Positions 44,290-52,910 of a stretch of 64,000 bases of DNA are shown here, piece by piece (within the stretch, counting starts at the first letter, position 1; each line of letters opens with the position of its first letter). The stretch is taken from assembly GCF_002159085.1 (NCBI RefSeq), contig NZ_LZRU01000035.1, positions 83,866 through 147,865 of the forward strand, written 5' to 3'. Made by a program: the position numbers and the translations under genes. The notes under the pieces are model-generated. The model did no database searches, had not been told where the DNA came from, and was given only the letters and a program-made list of their open reading frames with translations. The stretch comes from Thermobacillus sp. ZCTH02-B1. GTDB taxonomy: Bacteria > Bacillota > Bacilli > Paenibacillales > Paenibacillaceae.

Positions 44290-45174
44290 ATGAGCAGGCG
44301 CAAGCTCAGAGAGATGGCCGCCGGCTACGCATTTTTGGCGCCGACGATTCTTGTCATCGGCATCTTCACGCTGGCGCCGATTGTATATGCGCTTTTTTTG
44401 TCATTCCACAAAGTGCAGCTCCTCGGCGGTATCTCGTACCGCTTCATCAACTTCAACAACTACATCCGGATGATCGACGACGAACGCGTCTGGATCGCCC
44501 TGTCCAACACGTTCGAATACGCGATCATCGTCGTCCCGCTGCAGACCGCGCTCGCCATCCTGCTTGCCGCCGTGCTGAACTCGAAGCTTCGGGGGCGGAA
44601 TACGTTCCGGGCGCTCTATTTTCTCCCGACGGTGACATCCTCCGCGGTGCTCACGCTCATCTTCATGTGGATCTTCAAGACCGACGGCCTGCTGAACGAC
44701 CTGCTCGGCTTCTTCGGCATTCCGCCCTTCAATTGGCTCGGCGACCCGAACGTGGCGCTCAAGGCGATCATGCTGATGAACATCTGGTCCACCGCGCCGT
44801 ATTACATGGTCATCTATCTGGCCGCGCTTCAGGACATCCCGGAATCCCTCTACGAAGCGGCGGAGATTGACGGAGCACGGACGCTGCGGAAATTCTGGAG
44901 CATCACCCTGCCGCTCCTCAAACCGGTTACGTTCTTCGTCGTCACGATGGGCATCATCGGCACGTTCCAATTGTTCGACCAGGCATACATCTTCTCGAAT
45001 GGCTCCGGCGGCCCGAACAACTCGACGCTGACCGTGGTGTTGCTCATCTACGGATACGCGTTCAAGCTCCTCGACATGGGCTACGCCTCGGCGCTGGCGG
45101 TCGTGCTTGCCGCCATCATCATGCTGATCACCGTCATCCAGCGCCGGATCTTCGGCGAAGAAAAGCTGAACTGA
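44290..45174 (+). CDS. CUT1 ABC sugar permease (MalF type)
   Basis: 294 aa from the ATG at 44290 (AAGGAGG upstream). Six membrane helices and EAA motif EAAEIDGART near residue 195. It is the partner of the permease at 45191. The binding protein precedes it by 151 bases, with the hairpin between. Confidence 0.92.
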   Translation: MSRRKLREMAAGYAFLAPTILVIGIFTLAPIVYALFLSFHKVQLLGGISYRFINFNNYIRMIDDERVWIALSNTFEYAIIVVPLQTALAILLAAVLNSKLRGRNTFRALYFLPTVTSSAVLTLIFMWIFKTDGLLNDLLGFFGIPPFNWLGDPNVALKAIMLMNIWSTAPYYMVIYLAALQDIPESLYEAAEIDGARTLRKFWSITLPLLKPVTFFVVTMGIIGTFQLFDQAYIFSNGSGGPNNSTLTVVLLIYGYAFKLLDMGYASALAVVLAAIIMLITVIQRRIFGEEKLN

Positions 45175-45190
45175 AGGAGGGAACCGCCGG

Positions 45191-46039
45191 ATGCGGGTCA
45201 GGACAACGGAAAAGAGAGGTTTCCGGATCGCGCTGCGCGTCATTCAGTACGCGATCCTTATCGCATACGCCGTCATCACGTTCATGCCGTTCCTCTGGGC
45301 GCTGTCCGCCTCATTCAAGACGCTGGCCGAAATCTCGACCGGGGAACCGAATTTCATCCCGAAGGAGTTCACACTGGAAAACTACAAGCGGATTTTCATC
45401 GACGAGCCGCTGTTTCCGCGCTGGTTCCTCAACAGTTCGTTCGTCGCCGTCGTCGTCATGGGGCTGAACCTGCTCTTCAACTCGATGGCGGGCTACGCCC
45501 TGGCGCGGTTCAATTTTCCGGGCAACAAGCTGATTTTCTTCGGCATTCTGGCAGTGCTCATGATTCCGGGACAACTTACCCTCATCCCGAGCTACCTGAT
45601 CCTGAACGAGCTCAACTGGCTGAACAGCTATCAGGGCCTGATCGTGCCCGCCGCGGTGAATGCGACGTTCATCTTCATGATGCGCCAGTTCTTCCTCAGC
45701 TTCCCGAAGGATCTGGAGGAGGCGGCGGAGATCGACGGGTTGGGCCGGTTCGGCACGTTCTTCCGGATCGCGCTGCCGCTCGCGGGACCGGCGCTGGCGG
45801 CGCAGGCGGTGTTCATTTTCATGGGATCGTGGAACGAATTCCTGAAGCCGCTCGTCATCATGTCGGAGAAGGCGATGTACACGCTGCCGCTTGGCCTCAA
45901 CACGTTCAAGGGCGAATACTACAGCTTCTGGAACCTGATCATGGCCGCGTCGATGGTGTTCACGCTGCCGGCGCTTCTCATGTTCATCTTCGCCAATCGC
46001 TTCTTCGTCAAGGGGATCACGTTCACGGGCGGAAAATGA
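45191..46039 (+). CDS. CUT1 ABC sugar permease (MalG type)
   Basis: 282 aa, preceded by GGAGG. Six membrane helices, EAA motif EAAEIDGLGR and the C-terminal FVKGITFTGGK. It is the last gene of the operon; no ATPase gene follows before the terminator. Confidence 0.92.
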   Translation: MRVRTTEKRGFRIALRVIQYAILIAYAVITFMPFLWALSASFKTLAEISTGEPNFIPKEFTLENYKRIFIDEPLFPRWFLNSSFVAVVVMGLNLLFNSMAGYALARFNFPGNKLIFFGILAVLMIPGQLTLIPSYLILNELNWLNSYQGLIVPAAVNATFIFMMRQFFLSFPKDLEEAAEIDGLGRFGTFFRIALPLAGPALAAQAVFIFMGSWNEFLKPLVIMSEKAMYTLPLGLNTFKGEYYSFWNLIMAASMVFTLPALLMFIFANRFFVKGITFTGGK

Positions 46040-46070
46040 CAGCCGGATACGAACGGACGCAAGCAAAAAT

Positions 46071-46099
46071 GGTGCAAGCCGGATCATCCGGCCTGCACC
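46071..46099. terminator. Bidirectional terminator
   Basis: A 13-bp stem with one mismatch (GGTGCAAGCCGGA with TCCGGCCTGCACC) has GTTTTTG on the plus side and ATTTTTG on the minus side. It serves the converging permease and serine-hydrolase genes. Confidence 0.88.
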
Positions 46100-46119
46100 G
46101 TTTTTGCTTCTCCGGGGCC

Positions 46120-48270
46120 TCATTCCCCTTGACGTCCGGCGTCCGCGCCGGCTCCGGGAACCGTTTCCGACGGCGGCCGCTGCATCAGCTCCTCCGCGAT
46201 CTGCTGCACCGGCGTGAGCAGCAGCTTGTAGAGCAGCGCCGCCTCCTCCTGGCGCGTGAGCCACTCCGCACCGTTGAAAATCGGCACGCCGCTGTCCGAC
46301 AGGGCGACTTCCGGACCGTGCAGCCCGAGCCCCACGATCATGCGCACCGCATGCCGGGCCCAGGGAGCCGTGTTCCCCTCGACCTGCACGTCGGCGAATG
46401 CCGGCTCCGGCACCGACCGCCTCAGGCCGTTGTAGACCATGATCGCCGCCTCCTGCCGCGTCACCGGCCGGTCGGGCTCGAAGCGGCCGCCGCCCGTGCC
46501 GTGCACGAGGTTGAATTCGGCCGCCGCCTGGATGTACGGCGCCAGCGGATGGCCCGCGATATCCGAGAACGCGTACGTGTCCGCGTCCGAACCCCCGAGC
46601 CCGCTGATCGCGAGCAGATGCCATACCAGCTCGGCCCGGGTGACCGGACGTTCGGGCTCGAATCTGAGCCCCGCTTCGTTCGGATAGTAGCCGAGCGACT
46701 GGATGCCGAGGATGAACGGCGCATACGGATGGTCCCCGCCCACGTCCGCGTAGCCGGCGGGCGCATCGGCCTTGCGCTGATATCCGAGCGGATTGATCGC
46801 CGTCTCCCGCATGTAGACCGTGCCGTCCGCGTCGATGCGGAACGCCGCGAAGCGTTGCAGCGTTTCGTCAACGAACAGGTTTCCGCCCGCCTGGCGGAAC
46901 GTGCGGGTGCCGAGCAGCGCGTCGGACACCGTCAGGACGCCGTCGTCGCCCGCCTCGATCCGGTACGCGATCGCGGGCTGGCGAAGGTCGGTGTACAGTC
47001 CCTCGAGCGCCTTCAGATCCACGGCCGGCTCCTCCGCGAATGCCGCAAGATCCGCGGGCACCGCATATTCCGGGAAGAACTTCGCCATGAACTGCGCATG
47101 GAACAGATCGCGCAGCACGCCGTTCCGGTTGTACACCAGGAACACGCCGGTCTCCTCCTCCGGCAGGAGCAGCAGCATCGAGCTGCTGCCCGGCAGGTCG
47201 CCGAGCTTCGCGAGCACGGCGCCGCTCGAACCGGCCATCGGCAGCTGCCCGGGCGCTTCGAAGCCATACGTCGCATCCGGCAGGAGCGGATGGATCGATC
47301 CCCGGTATTCGCTCATCGCGGCGACGGATTCGGCGGAGAGCACCCTCGCGCCGTCCGGCGCCAGCCCTTCGTTCAGGAACGCGATCATGAACCTGCCGAT
47401 GTCCTCCGCCGTCGACAGCATGCCGCCGTAGGGCATGATGGCCGGACTGAGCACGTAACGCTCCAGCGGCTCGCCGGTGATCGAATGGTAATACGTCGCG
47501 AGACGTTCAAGCCGGTCCGGTTCCGGAAGGAACGTGCTGTCGTTCATGCCGAGCGGTTCGAACACGTGCCGCCGCATGTACTCCCCGAACGGCTCGCCGC
47601 TTGCATTCTGCACGATCAGCCCGAGCAGCAGGTAGGCGAAGTTGTCGTACATGTAAGCCGAACCCGGCTCGCGCACGACCGGCGGCATGCGCCGCTTCGC
47701 GTAGTCTTCCATCTGCCGGGCGTATCCGTCGAAATCGGCGTTCAGATCCGCATCCTCCGGCTCGCGGGCTTCGAATCCGCTGCGATGCGCCAGCAGGTCG
47801 GCCACGGTCACCGGCCGCGCGAACGGATTCTCGATTTCGATGCCCGGAAGATAGTGGCGGATGTCGCCGTCCAGATCGATCTTCCCCTGTTCGGCGAGCT
47901 GCATGATCGCGACGGCGGTGAACGTTTTCGACACGGAAGCGATATGGAAAAGGGTGCCCGCCGGGTCGACGGCAATCCCCTTCTCCTCGTCCGCGTAGCC
48001 GATGCCTTCCTGCGCGATCACTTCGCCGTCCTTCACGATGACGACCGCGGCCCCCGTATAGTACGGCTTTGCAAGCTCGAAGAACTCCTCCAGGAATGCC
48101 GCCGCCGTCTCCGGCGTGAGCGGCGTTCCCGCTTCTCCGGCTCCCTCCCGATCCGCCGCGAACGCCTGAAGCGGCAGGGCCATGAGGAACGCGGCGGCCA
48201 GCAGGAGCGCGCGCGCGAAGCGCATCGGGACTCCCGGAATGCGAAAGGCGGCTGTCTGTCTCGATTGCAT
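46120..48270 (-). CDS. Secreted serine hydrolase (beta-lactamase/PBP4* family) with three SLH domains
   Basis: 716 aa from the ATG at 48270 (AAGGAG upstream). An ATG at 48225 would give a more ordinary signal peptide, ending at LQAFA. The hydrolase domain (about 55-400) has the SxxK motif SVSK and the YxN motif YDNF. A lipocalin-like or beta-rich segment follows. The C-terminal ~185 residues hold three S-layer homology repeats, each starting near FADV or FSDI and containing RPVTRAE or RPVTRQE; the third is degenerate. It should be exported and attached to the pyruvylated wall polymer. The substrate may be a D-amino-acid peptide or an ester. Confidence 0.88.
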   Translation of the reverse strand: MQSRQTAAFRIPGVPMRFARALLLAAAFLMALPLQAFAADREGAGEAGTPLTPETAAAFLEEFFELAKPYYTGAAVVIVKDGEVIAQEGIGYADEEKGIAVDPAGTLFHIASVSKTFTAVAIMQLAEQGKIDLDGDIRHYLPGIEIENPFARPVTVADLLAHRSGFEAREPEDADLNADFDGYARQMEDYAKRRMPPVVREPGSAYMYDNFAYLLLGLIVQNASGEPFGEYMRRHVFEPLGMNDSTFLPEPDRLERLATYYHSITGEPLERYVLSPAIMPYGGMLSTAEDIGRFMIAFLNEGLAPDGARVLSAESVAAMSEYRGSIHPLLPDATYGFEAPGQLPMAGSSGAVLAKLGDLPGSSSMLLLLPEEETGVFLVYNRNGVLRDLFHAQFMAKFFPEYAVPADLAAFAEEPAVDLKALEGLYTDLRQPAIAYRIEAGDDGVLTVSDALLGTRTFRQAGGNLFVDETLQRFAAFRIDADGTVYMRETAINPLGYQRKADAPAGYADVGGDHPYAPFILGIQSLGYYPNEAGLRFEPERPVTRAELVWHLLAISGLGGSDADTYAFSDIAGHPLAPYIQAAAEFNLVHGTGGGRFEPDRPVTRQEAAIMVYNGLRRSVPEPAFADVQVEGNTAPWARHAVRMIVGLGLHGPEVALSDSGVPIFNGAEWLTRQEEAALLYKLLLTPVQQIAEELMQRPPSETVPGAGADAGRQGE

Positions 48271-48330
48271 TGCGATTCTCCTTCCCATGCGATTGATTTG
48301 GATGCGGATCTCTCTTTTACATACCCCGAA

Positions 48331-49455
48331 TTACCCGAGTTCTACCGTCAGGATGATGACGGCGGCCAGCAGGAGCGGCGCGAGCAGGATCACCCAGGCC
48401 AACGGCCGGGCGAAGTTCATCGTCCAGCCGATGCCGAACCGCTTCTCGAGGAACAGCGCGGGGTCGTCGGGATTGAAGTAGAACTGTCCCAGAATCCAGT
48501 ACCGGTCGTCATCGCGGTTCACCTTGCCGGTCGGCGCCTCGCCGGGCTCATCCGGCAGCCGGATGCGGCTCCCGCCCTGCCCCGTCACGAAGCCGAGCCG
48601 AATGGCCCAGAGCAGGATGATGGCGACGATCGTCAGGATCGAGGCGAGCAGGATGCCGGAGTTGAACCCGTAAAGCTGATGGAACGGAATCAGGCCGAAC
48701 AGCACCGTCATCAGGAAGCCCATCGTCAGGATGAACGCGGACCATTTTCTCCGGAAGATCAGGTTGCGCTTGAGCGAGCTCCGCGGATGGGAGGCGTCGA
48801 TTTGCTGCTTGCTCGCGGAGATGCCGTAGTTCACCACGGCGAACGTGGCGATCATGAAAAGCTGCATCCATACCGGGAAGAGCAGGGTTCCCCAGCTCTT
48901 GTCCACCACGTTCGTCGGGGTGCCGTCCAGGCCGTACTGCATGACGATCCGGTCCGGGAAGGCGTCGTAGTTGACGGCGATGAAGATCGCCGTCGCGGCT
49001 GCAACGAGCAGATGGGGAATGAGCCATGCCATCGAATGGGCGCGCCTCTCCCGGTAGAAATCGGTGTCGACGACCGTCTCCTGCATCGCGAGGGACACGA
49101 GGCCGCGCTCCGCCTTCAGCCTCCGCATGCGGAAATGGTACCGCAGATACAGAATCAGATGCGCGCCCAGCATGGCGCAGACCACCGACGGCAGCAGCCA
49201 GCCGAGATGCCGTTCCGCATCCAGTGACAGGGCGGCGGCGAGGCCGGCGATGAGGGCGATCAGGCTGACCAGCCCCGTCACCGTCGCATAGGTCCGGCGC
49301 ATGCCGGCAATCTCGGGATCGTCGTAATATTTCGCCTCGATCGACACGCCGAAGCTTTCCGTCCTTCTCGTGAGGTACGGGATGAACGTGATGATCGCGC
49401 CGAGCGGCAGCGTCACGACGAGCAGCATGACGATGGCGAATGTATATCCGTTCAC
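48331..49455 (-). CDS. DUF1648/DUF5808 multi-pass membrane protein
   Basis: 374 aa from a GTG at 49455 preceded by AGGAGG. About eight membrane helices; the DUF1648 signature region (AVNYDAFPDRIVMQYGLDGTP) is central, and the C-terminal part has the DUF5808-like RYWILGQFYFNPDDPALF. The family often sits beside GntR/YtrA regulators and is thought to respond to envelope stress; SdpI is a distant relative that gives toxin immunity. The start codon is one base from the regulator stop, so they are cotranscribed. Confidence 0.82.
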   Translation of the reverse strand: MNGYTFAIVMLLVVTLPLGAIITFIPYLTRRTESFGVSIEAKYYDDPEIAGMRRTYATVTGLVSLIALIAGLAAALSLDAERHLGWLLPSVVCAMLGAHLILYLRYHFRMRRLKAERGLVSLAMQETVVDTDFYRERRAHSMAWLIPHLLVAAATAIFIAVNYDAFPDRIVMQYGLDGTPTNVVDKSWGTLLFPVWMQLFMIATFAVVNYGISASKQQIDASHPRSSLKRNLIFRRKWSAFILTMGFLMTVLFGLIPFHQLYGFNSGILLASILTIVAIILLWAIRLGFVTGQGGSRIRLPDEPGEAPTGKVNRDDDRYWILGQFYFNPDDPALFLEKRFGIGWTMNFARPLAWVILLAPLLLAAVIILTVELG

Positions 49456-49456
49456 G

Positions 49457-49849
49457 TCAGGATTCCTCCTTCCGGGTGAATTGCCTGTAAAGGCGTCGGC
49501 ACACGTCGAGGAAATCGTCCTCCTCCATCCGGCGGCAGACCGCTTCGGCGACGAACGGTCGCAGCTGCGCCTCGAGCCTGCCGCGGAACGCGTCGTCGGC
49601 AGGGGGCATCGGGTCCGGCCGGACGATCGCGCCGCGCTGCCGGTGCACCTGGATGAACCCTTCCTGCTTCAGATGGGTGTACGCCTTGTTCACGGTGTGC
49701 AGGTTGATGCCCAGATCCGCGGCCAGCGCCCGCACCGACGGAAGCGGCTCCCCGGGCTTGAGCGCGCCGGACGCCATGCCCTCGATGATCTGGTTCGTGA
49801 GCTGCACATAGATCGGCACTTCCGACTGGTAATCGATGCGGATCAGCAT
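49457..49849 (-). CDS. GntR-family regulator, YtrA subfamily
   Basis: 130 aa from the ATG at 49849; a GTG at 49861 is possible. A winged-helix domain (IYVQLTNQIIEGMASGAL, LPSVRALAADLGINLHTVNKAY) is followed by only ~55 residues, the short tail typical of YtrA. Such regulators repress their own operon and a linked membrane protein or ABC transporter. A 10-bp-arm palindrome covers its -10 region. Confidence 0.9.
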   Translation of the reverse strand: MLIRIDYQSEVPIYVQLTNQIIEGMASGALKPGEPLPSVRALAADLGINLHTVNKAYTHLKQEGFIQVHRQRGAIVRPDPMPPADDAFRGRLEAQLRPFVAEAVCRRMEEDDFLDVCRRLYRQFTRKEES

Positions 49850-49875
49850 GTCCGCCACCACCCATCATGCTATAT

Positions 49876-49917
49876 CTGTTATATTCGTAATATAACAGTT
49901 AAACGATGAAAAGTAAA
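49876..49917 (-). promoter_or_regulatory. Promoter and operator of the GntR/DUF1648 operon
   Basis: On the minus strand TTTACT (49912-49917), 17 bases and TATATT (49889-49894). Inverted arms CTGTTATATT (49876-49885) and AATATAACAG (49889-49898) overlap the -10, fitting autorepression by the YtrA-type regulator. Confidence 0.8.
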
Positions 49918-49973
49918 GCGGCGGGCCTTGACCTGTTGTCTCCTCTTTTGGTACCGGCCGGATCAATTTTGCT

Positions 49974-50002
49974 TTGAACGCGCGGTTTGCTGTGTGTATA
50001 AT
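49974..50002 (+). promoter_or_regulatory. Promoter of the YitT-family gene
   Basis: TTGAAC (49974-49979), 17 bases and TATAAT (49997-50002), about 60 bases before the start codon. Confidence 0.75.
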
Positions 50003-50065
50003 TTTCATGTCCGCCATTTTACGGTTTGTCCTGCGGGCGAATCTGCATTGGGGCTGATCGCACAT

Positions 50066-50932
50066 ATGGCTGTTGAGAAGAAGAAGAAAGTGCTGCACGA
50101 GGCGCAGCAGCTGCTGATGATCGCCGTCGGGGCCGTCATCGCGGGCATCGGGCTCGAGCTGTTCCTCGTGCCGAACGACATTCTGGACGGCGGCGTCATC
50201 GGCCTGTCGATCATCGCGGCCGCGCTGTTCAAGGTGCCGATGAGCATCTTCATCGTGCTCTTCAATCTGCCGTTCCTCTACATCGGCTTCCGCAAGCTGG
50301 GGCTGCGGTTCACGTTCCACACCCTGTTCGGCGTCGTCATCCTCTCGGCGGTCACCGCCTACCTGCACCATTTCGAGCCGATCACGGACGACAAGTTCCT
50401 GGCCACGATCGTCGGCGCGGTCATCCTCGGCGCGGGCGTCGGCCTCGTCATCCGCACCGGCGGCGCGCTGGACGGCACGGAGATTCTCGCCATCCTCGTC
50501 AGCAGGAAGAAGCCGGTCTCCGTCGGCCAGTTCATCATGGTCATCAACGTGTTCATTTTCCTGCTGGCGGCGATGCTCGTCTTCAGCCTGGAGACGGCGA
50601 TGTACTCCATCATTACGTATTTCATCGCATTCAAGATGATCGACATCGTCGTCGAGGGCATGGAAGAGATGAAGTCGGTCACGATCATCTCGGACAATCC
50701 GGACCCGATCGCGGAGGCGTTGTCCCGGAAGCTCGGCCGGGGCCTGACCTTCATCTACGGCGAGGGAGCGTTCTCGGGCGAGCGCAAGAAGATCATCTAC
50801 ATCATCGTCAGCCGGATCGAGCTGAGCGACCTGCGCGAGATCGTGTACGAGCTGGATCCGAGGGCCCTTGTCGCGATCGAGAACATCGCGGAAGTGACCG
50901 GCAGCAATTTCCGGAAGAAAGCGGCGCATTGA
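50066..50932 (+). CDS. YitT family membrane protein (DUF161/DUF2179)
   Basis: 288 aa from the ATG at 50066. The ribosome site is weak, and a TTG at 50048 is an in-frame alternative. Five to six membrane helices with LVPNDILDGGVIGLSII and TGGALDGTEILA, then a cytoplasmic DUF2179 ferredoxin-like domain (KSVTIISDNPDPIAEAL, RKKIIYIIVSR, DPRALVAIENIAEV). Function is unproven in the family; transport or sensing is suspected. Monocistronic. Confidence 0.9.
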   Translation: MAVEKKKKVLHEAQQLLMIAVGAVIAGIGLELFLVPNDILDGGVIGLSIIAAALFKVPMSIFIVLFNLPFLYIGFRKLGLRFTFHTLFGVVILSAVTAYLHHFEPITDDKFLATIVGAVILGAGVGLVIRTGGALDGTEILAILVSRKKPVSVGQFIMVINVFIFLLAAMLVFSLETAMYSIITYFIAFKMIDIVVEGMEEMKSVTIISDNPDPIAEALSRKLGRGLTFIYGEGAFSGERKKIIYIIVSRIELSDLREIVYELDPRALVAIENIAEVTGSNFRKKAAH

Positions 50933-50972
50933 TGAACGAAACCTCCGGACGCCATCCTTCCCGACGCAGCGC

Positions 50973-51032
50973 AAAAAAATGCACCCGATTTCGGCAGTGG
51001 TTTGGTATCGCGCCGAAACAGGTGCATTTTTG
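50973..51032. terminator. Bidirectional terminator
   Basis: AAATGCACC pairs with GGTGCATTT, and inside it TTTCGGC with GCCGAAA. Both strands end in T-runs. It serves the YitT gene and the converging minus-strand unit that ends at 51189. Confidence 0.8.
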
Positions 51033-51188
51033 CGTTTCGTGGCCGTTTTTTCGGTTCCCGATGGCGGAGGCTGCGCGTTCGCCCGGATCCCGCGCTTCAC
51101 ACCTCCCCGGTGCATCGGCGATCGCCCGGCATTCCGCCGGCGCCGATCTTCGGCGCCGGCTCCGGGCTTCGCTCCCCGCAAGGAAGGA

Positions 51189-52052
51189 TTACACGACGCG
51201 GATCCGCACGGCCTCCCGGGGCGCGCCGTCCCGCCCGACCCGCGCGATACGGATCGCCAGGCGATCCCATACCGCTTCGACCGCGTAACGTTTGTCGAAC
51301 GTGCGCCAGGTGTTCATGTTGAGCGGATCGTCGAAATCGAGCAGATAATCCGCCGGAAAATGCGACCGTCCGCGCTCGGACCCCGTGAACCAGAAATATT
51401 CGATCAGCGGCGCGAGCCATTCCCGATCGTCCTTCAGCGGCGAATCCGGGTCCGCGATCCGGATTTCGTCGGATTCCAGGGCCGGCCGGGGGCCGCCGTC
51501 CGCCTCCGGAACCGGCCGATCATCCTCCCGTCCGGCCGCCGGGCCGGACGGAGCATGCGCAGGCCCGGCCGGCGCGTTCGCCGATTCGGACGGCGCTGGT
51601 CCGATTGCGCCCGGGATGGCGCCCGTCTCCGTTCGGACCGGCGCGCGCGTCGACCGCCGCTCCGCCGCCTGCCGGCAGGCCTCGAGCCGCTCCCCGAGCC
51701 GGTCCGCCGGAATGCCGGCCAACCGGCACGCCGCCGCCAGCCCGTCCGGTTCCACATCGTCGATGATCACCGGCGGATAAGCCGCCAGCGACTCGATCCG
51801 ATAGCCGTACCCGTTCATGAAGATATCGCACTTCGCCCCCGCCGGCGCCGGCCGGATGCCGACGCTCTCCGCGAGCGCGGCGATCTCGTCGTCGCCGAGC
51901 CGCCCCAGCGTCATCACGCCGAGGTCCGGCGGCAGTTCACCGTATTCCCGCACAAAGCCCGTCGTCTGAATCCGTCCCTGCATGGCGCGCCGGTCCCGGG
52001 CCAGCACGAGCATGAGCTTGAGCAGCAGCCTGCCGCGTTCGAACGGTTCCAT
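51189..52052 (-). CDS. Protein of unknown function with Pro/Ala/Gly-rich middle
   Basis: 287 aa from an ATG at 52052 (GAAGGGAAG upstream). Residues 1-~115 look folded (FERGRLLLKLMLVLARDRRAM, VMTLGRLGDDEIAALAESVG, PPVIIDDVEPDGLAAACRLAG). Residues ~120-195 are low-complexity Pro/Ala/Gly/Glu, and 200-287 again look folded (EWLAPLIEYFWFTGSERGRS, FPADYLLDFDDPLNMNTW). There is no signal peptide or membrane helix. It follows the ABC ATPase gene by 63 bases and probably belongs to that operon. I recognise no family. Confidence 0.6.
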   Translation of the reverse strand: MEPFERGRLLLKLMLVLARDRRAMQGRIQTTGFVREYGELPPDLGVMTLGRLGDDEIAALAESVGIRPAPAGAKCDIFMNGYGYRIESLAAYPPVIIDDVEPDGLAAACRLAGIPADRLGERLEACRQAAERRSTRAPVRTETGAIPGAIGPAPSESANAPAGPAHAPSGPAAGREDDRPVPEADGGPRPALESDEIRIADPDSPLKDDREWLAPLIEYFWFTGSERGRSHFPADYLLDFDDPLNMNTWRTFDKRYAVEAVWDRLAIRIARVGRDGAPREAVRIRVV

Positions 52053-52115
52053 TCCGTACTTCCCTTCATCCCCGATTCGGCATGCTCCATGATCACCGGG
52101 TGCGACGCGACGCGC

Positions 52116-52910
52116 TCACCCGAGCACGATGCGGTCATCGGTCAGCTTGTGCCCGCTGATCTGTTCGAATTCGCCGAGCAGCCGCTCGACGGTGAGCGTC
52201 TTCTTCTTCTCCGAATCGATATCCAGTATGATCCGGCCCTTGTCCATCATGATCAGCCGGTTGCCGAGCCGGATGGCCTGCTCCATGTTGTGCGTCACCA
52301 TCAGCGTCGTCAGCTTCTGCTCCCGGACGATCGTCTCCGTGAGCCGCGTGATCAGATCCGCGCGGGCCGGGTCGAGCGCCGCCGTGTGCTCGTCCAGCAG
52401 CAGGATGCGCGGATTCGTGAACGTCGCCATCAGCAGGCTGAGCGCCTGCCGTTCGCCGCCCGACAGCAGGCCGACCTTCGCGAACAGCCGGTTCTCGAGC
52501 CCGATGCCGAGCCGGGCGAGCTGCTCGCGGAAAAATTCCCGCTTCCGGCGGGTCACGCCGAACTTCAGCCCCCTCGGCTGCCCCCGTTTCCAGGCCATCG
52601 CGAGGTTCTCCTCGATCGTCATGCGCGGCGCGGTGCCCGCCATCGGGTCCTGGAACACGCGCCCGATGAAGGCGCTGCGTCTGAACTCGGGCATCCGGGT
52701 AACGTCCCGGCCGTCGATCACGACCTCGCCCATGTCCGGCTGCAGCGCGCCGGAAATGACGTTCATGAGCGTCGATTTGCCCGCGCCGTTGCTGCCGATG
52801 ACGGTCACGAAGTCGCCCGGATTGAGCTGCAGATTGATGCCGGCGAGCGCCGTTTTTTCATCAACCGAACCCGGATTGAACAGCTTGTAAATGTTCGTCA
52901 GCCTGAGCAT
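52116..52910 (-). CDS. ABC ATPase of a TrpXYZ-like importer
   Basis: 264 aa. The ATG at 52910 overlaps the permease stop (TGATG), and GGAGGGAC is the ribosome site. Walker A GSNGAGKST, signature LSGGERQA, Walker B ILLLDEHTAALD; the usual DEPT is DEHT, which is characteristic of this ABC class (ATPase partners of PF04392 binding proteins). It ends the binding protein-permease-ATPase set. Confidence 0.9.
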   Translation of the reverse strand: MLRLTNIYKLFNPGSVDEKTALAGINLQLNPGDFVTVIGSNGAGKSTLMNVISGALQPDMGEVVIDGRDVTRMPEFRRSAFIGRVFQDPMAGTAPRMTIEENLAMAWKRGQPRGLKFGVTRRKREFFREQLARLGIGLENRLFAKVGLLSGGERQALSLLMATFTNPRILLLDEHTAALDPARADLITRLTETIVREQKLTTLMVTHNMEQAIRLGNRLIMMDKGRIILDIDSEKKKTLTVERLLGEFEQISGHKLTDDRIVLG

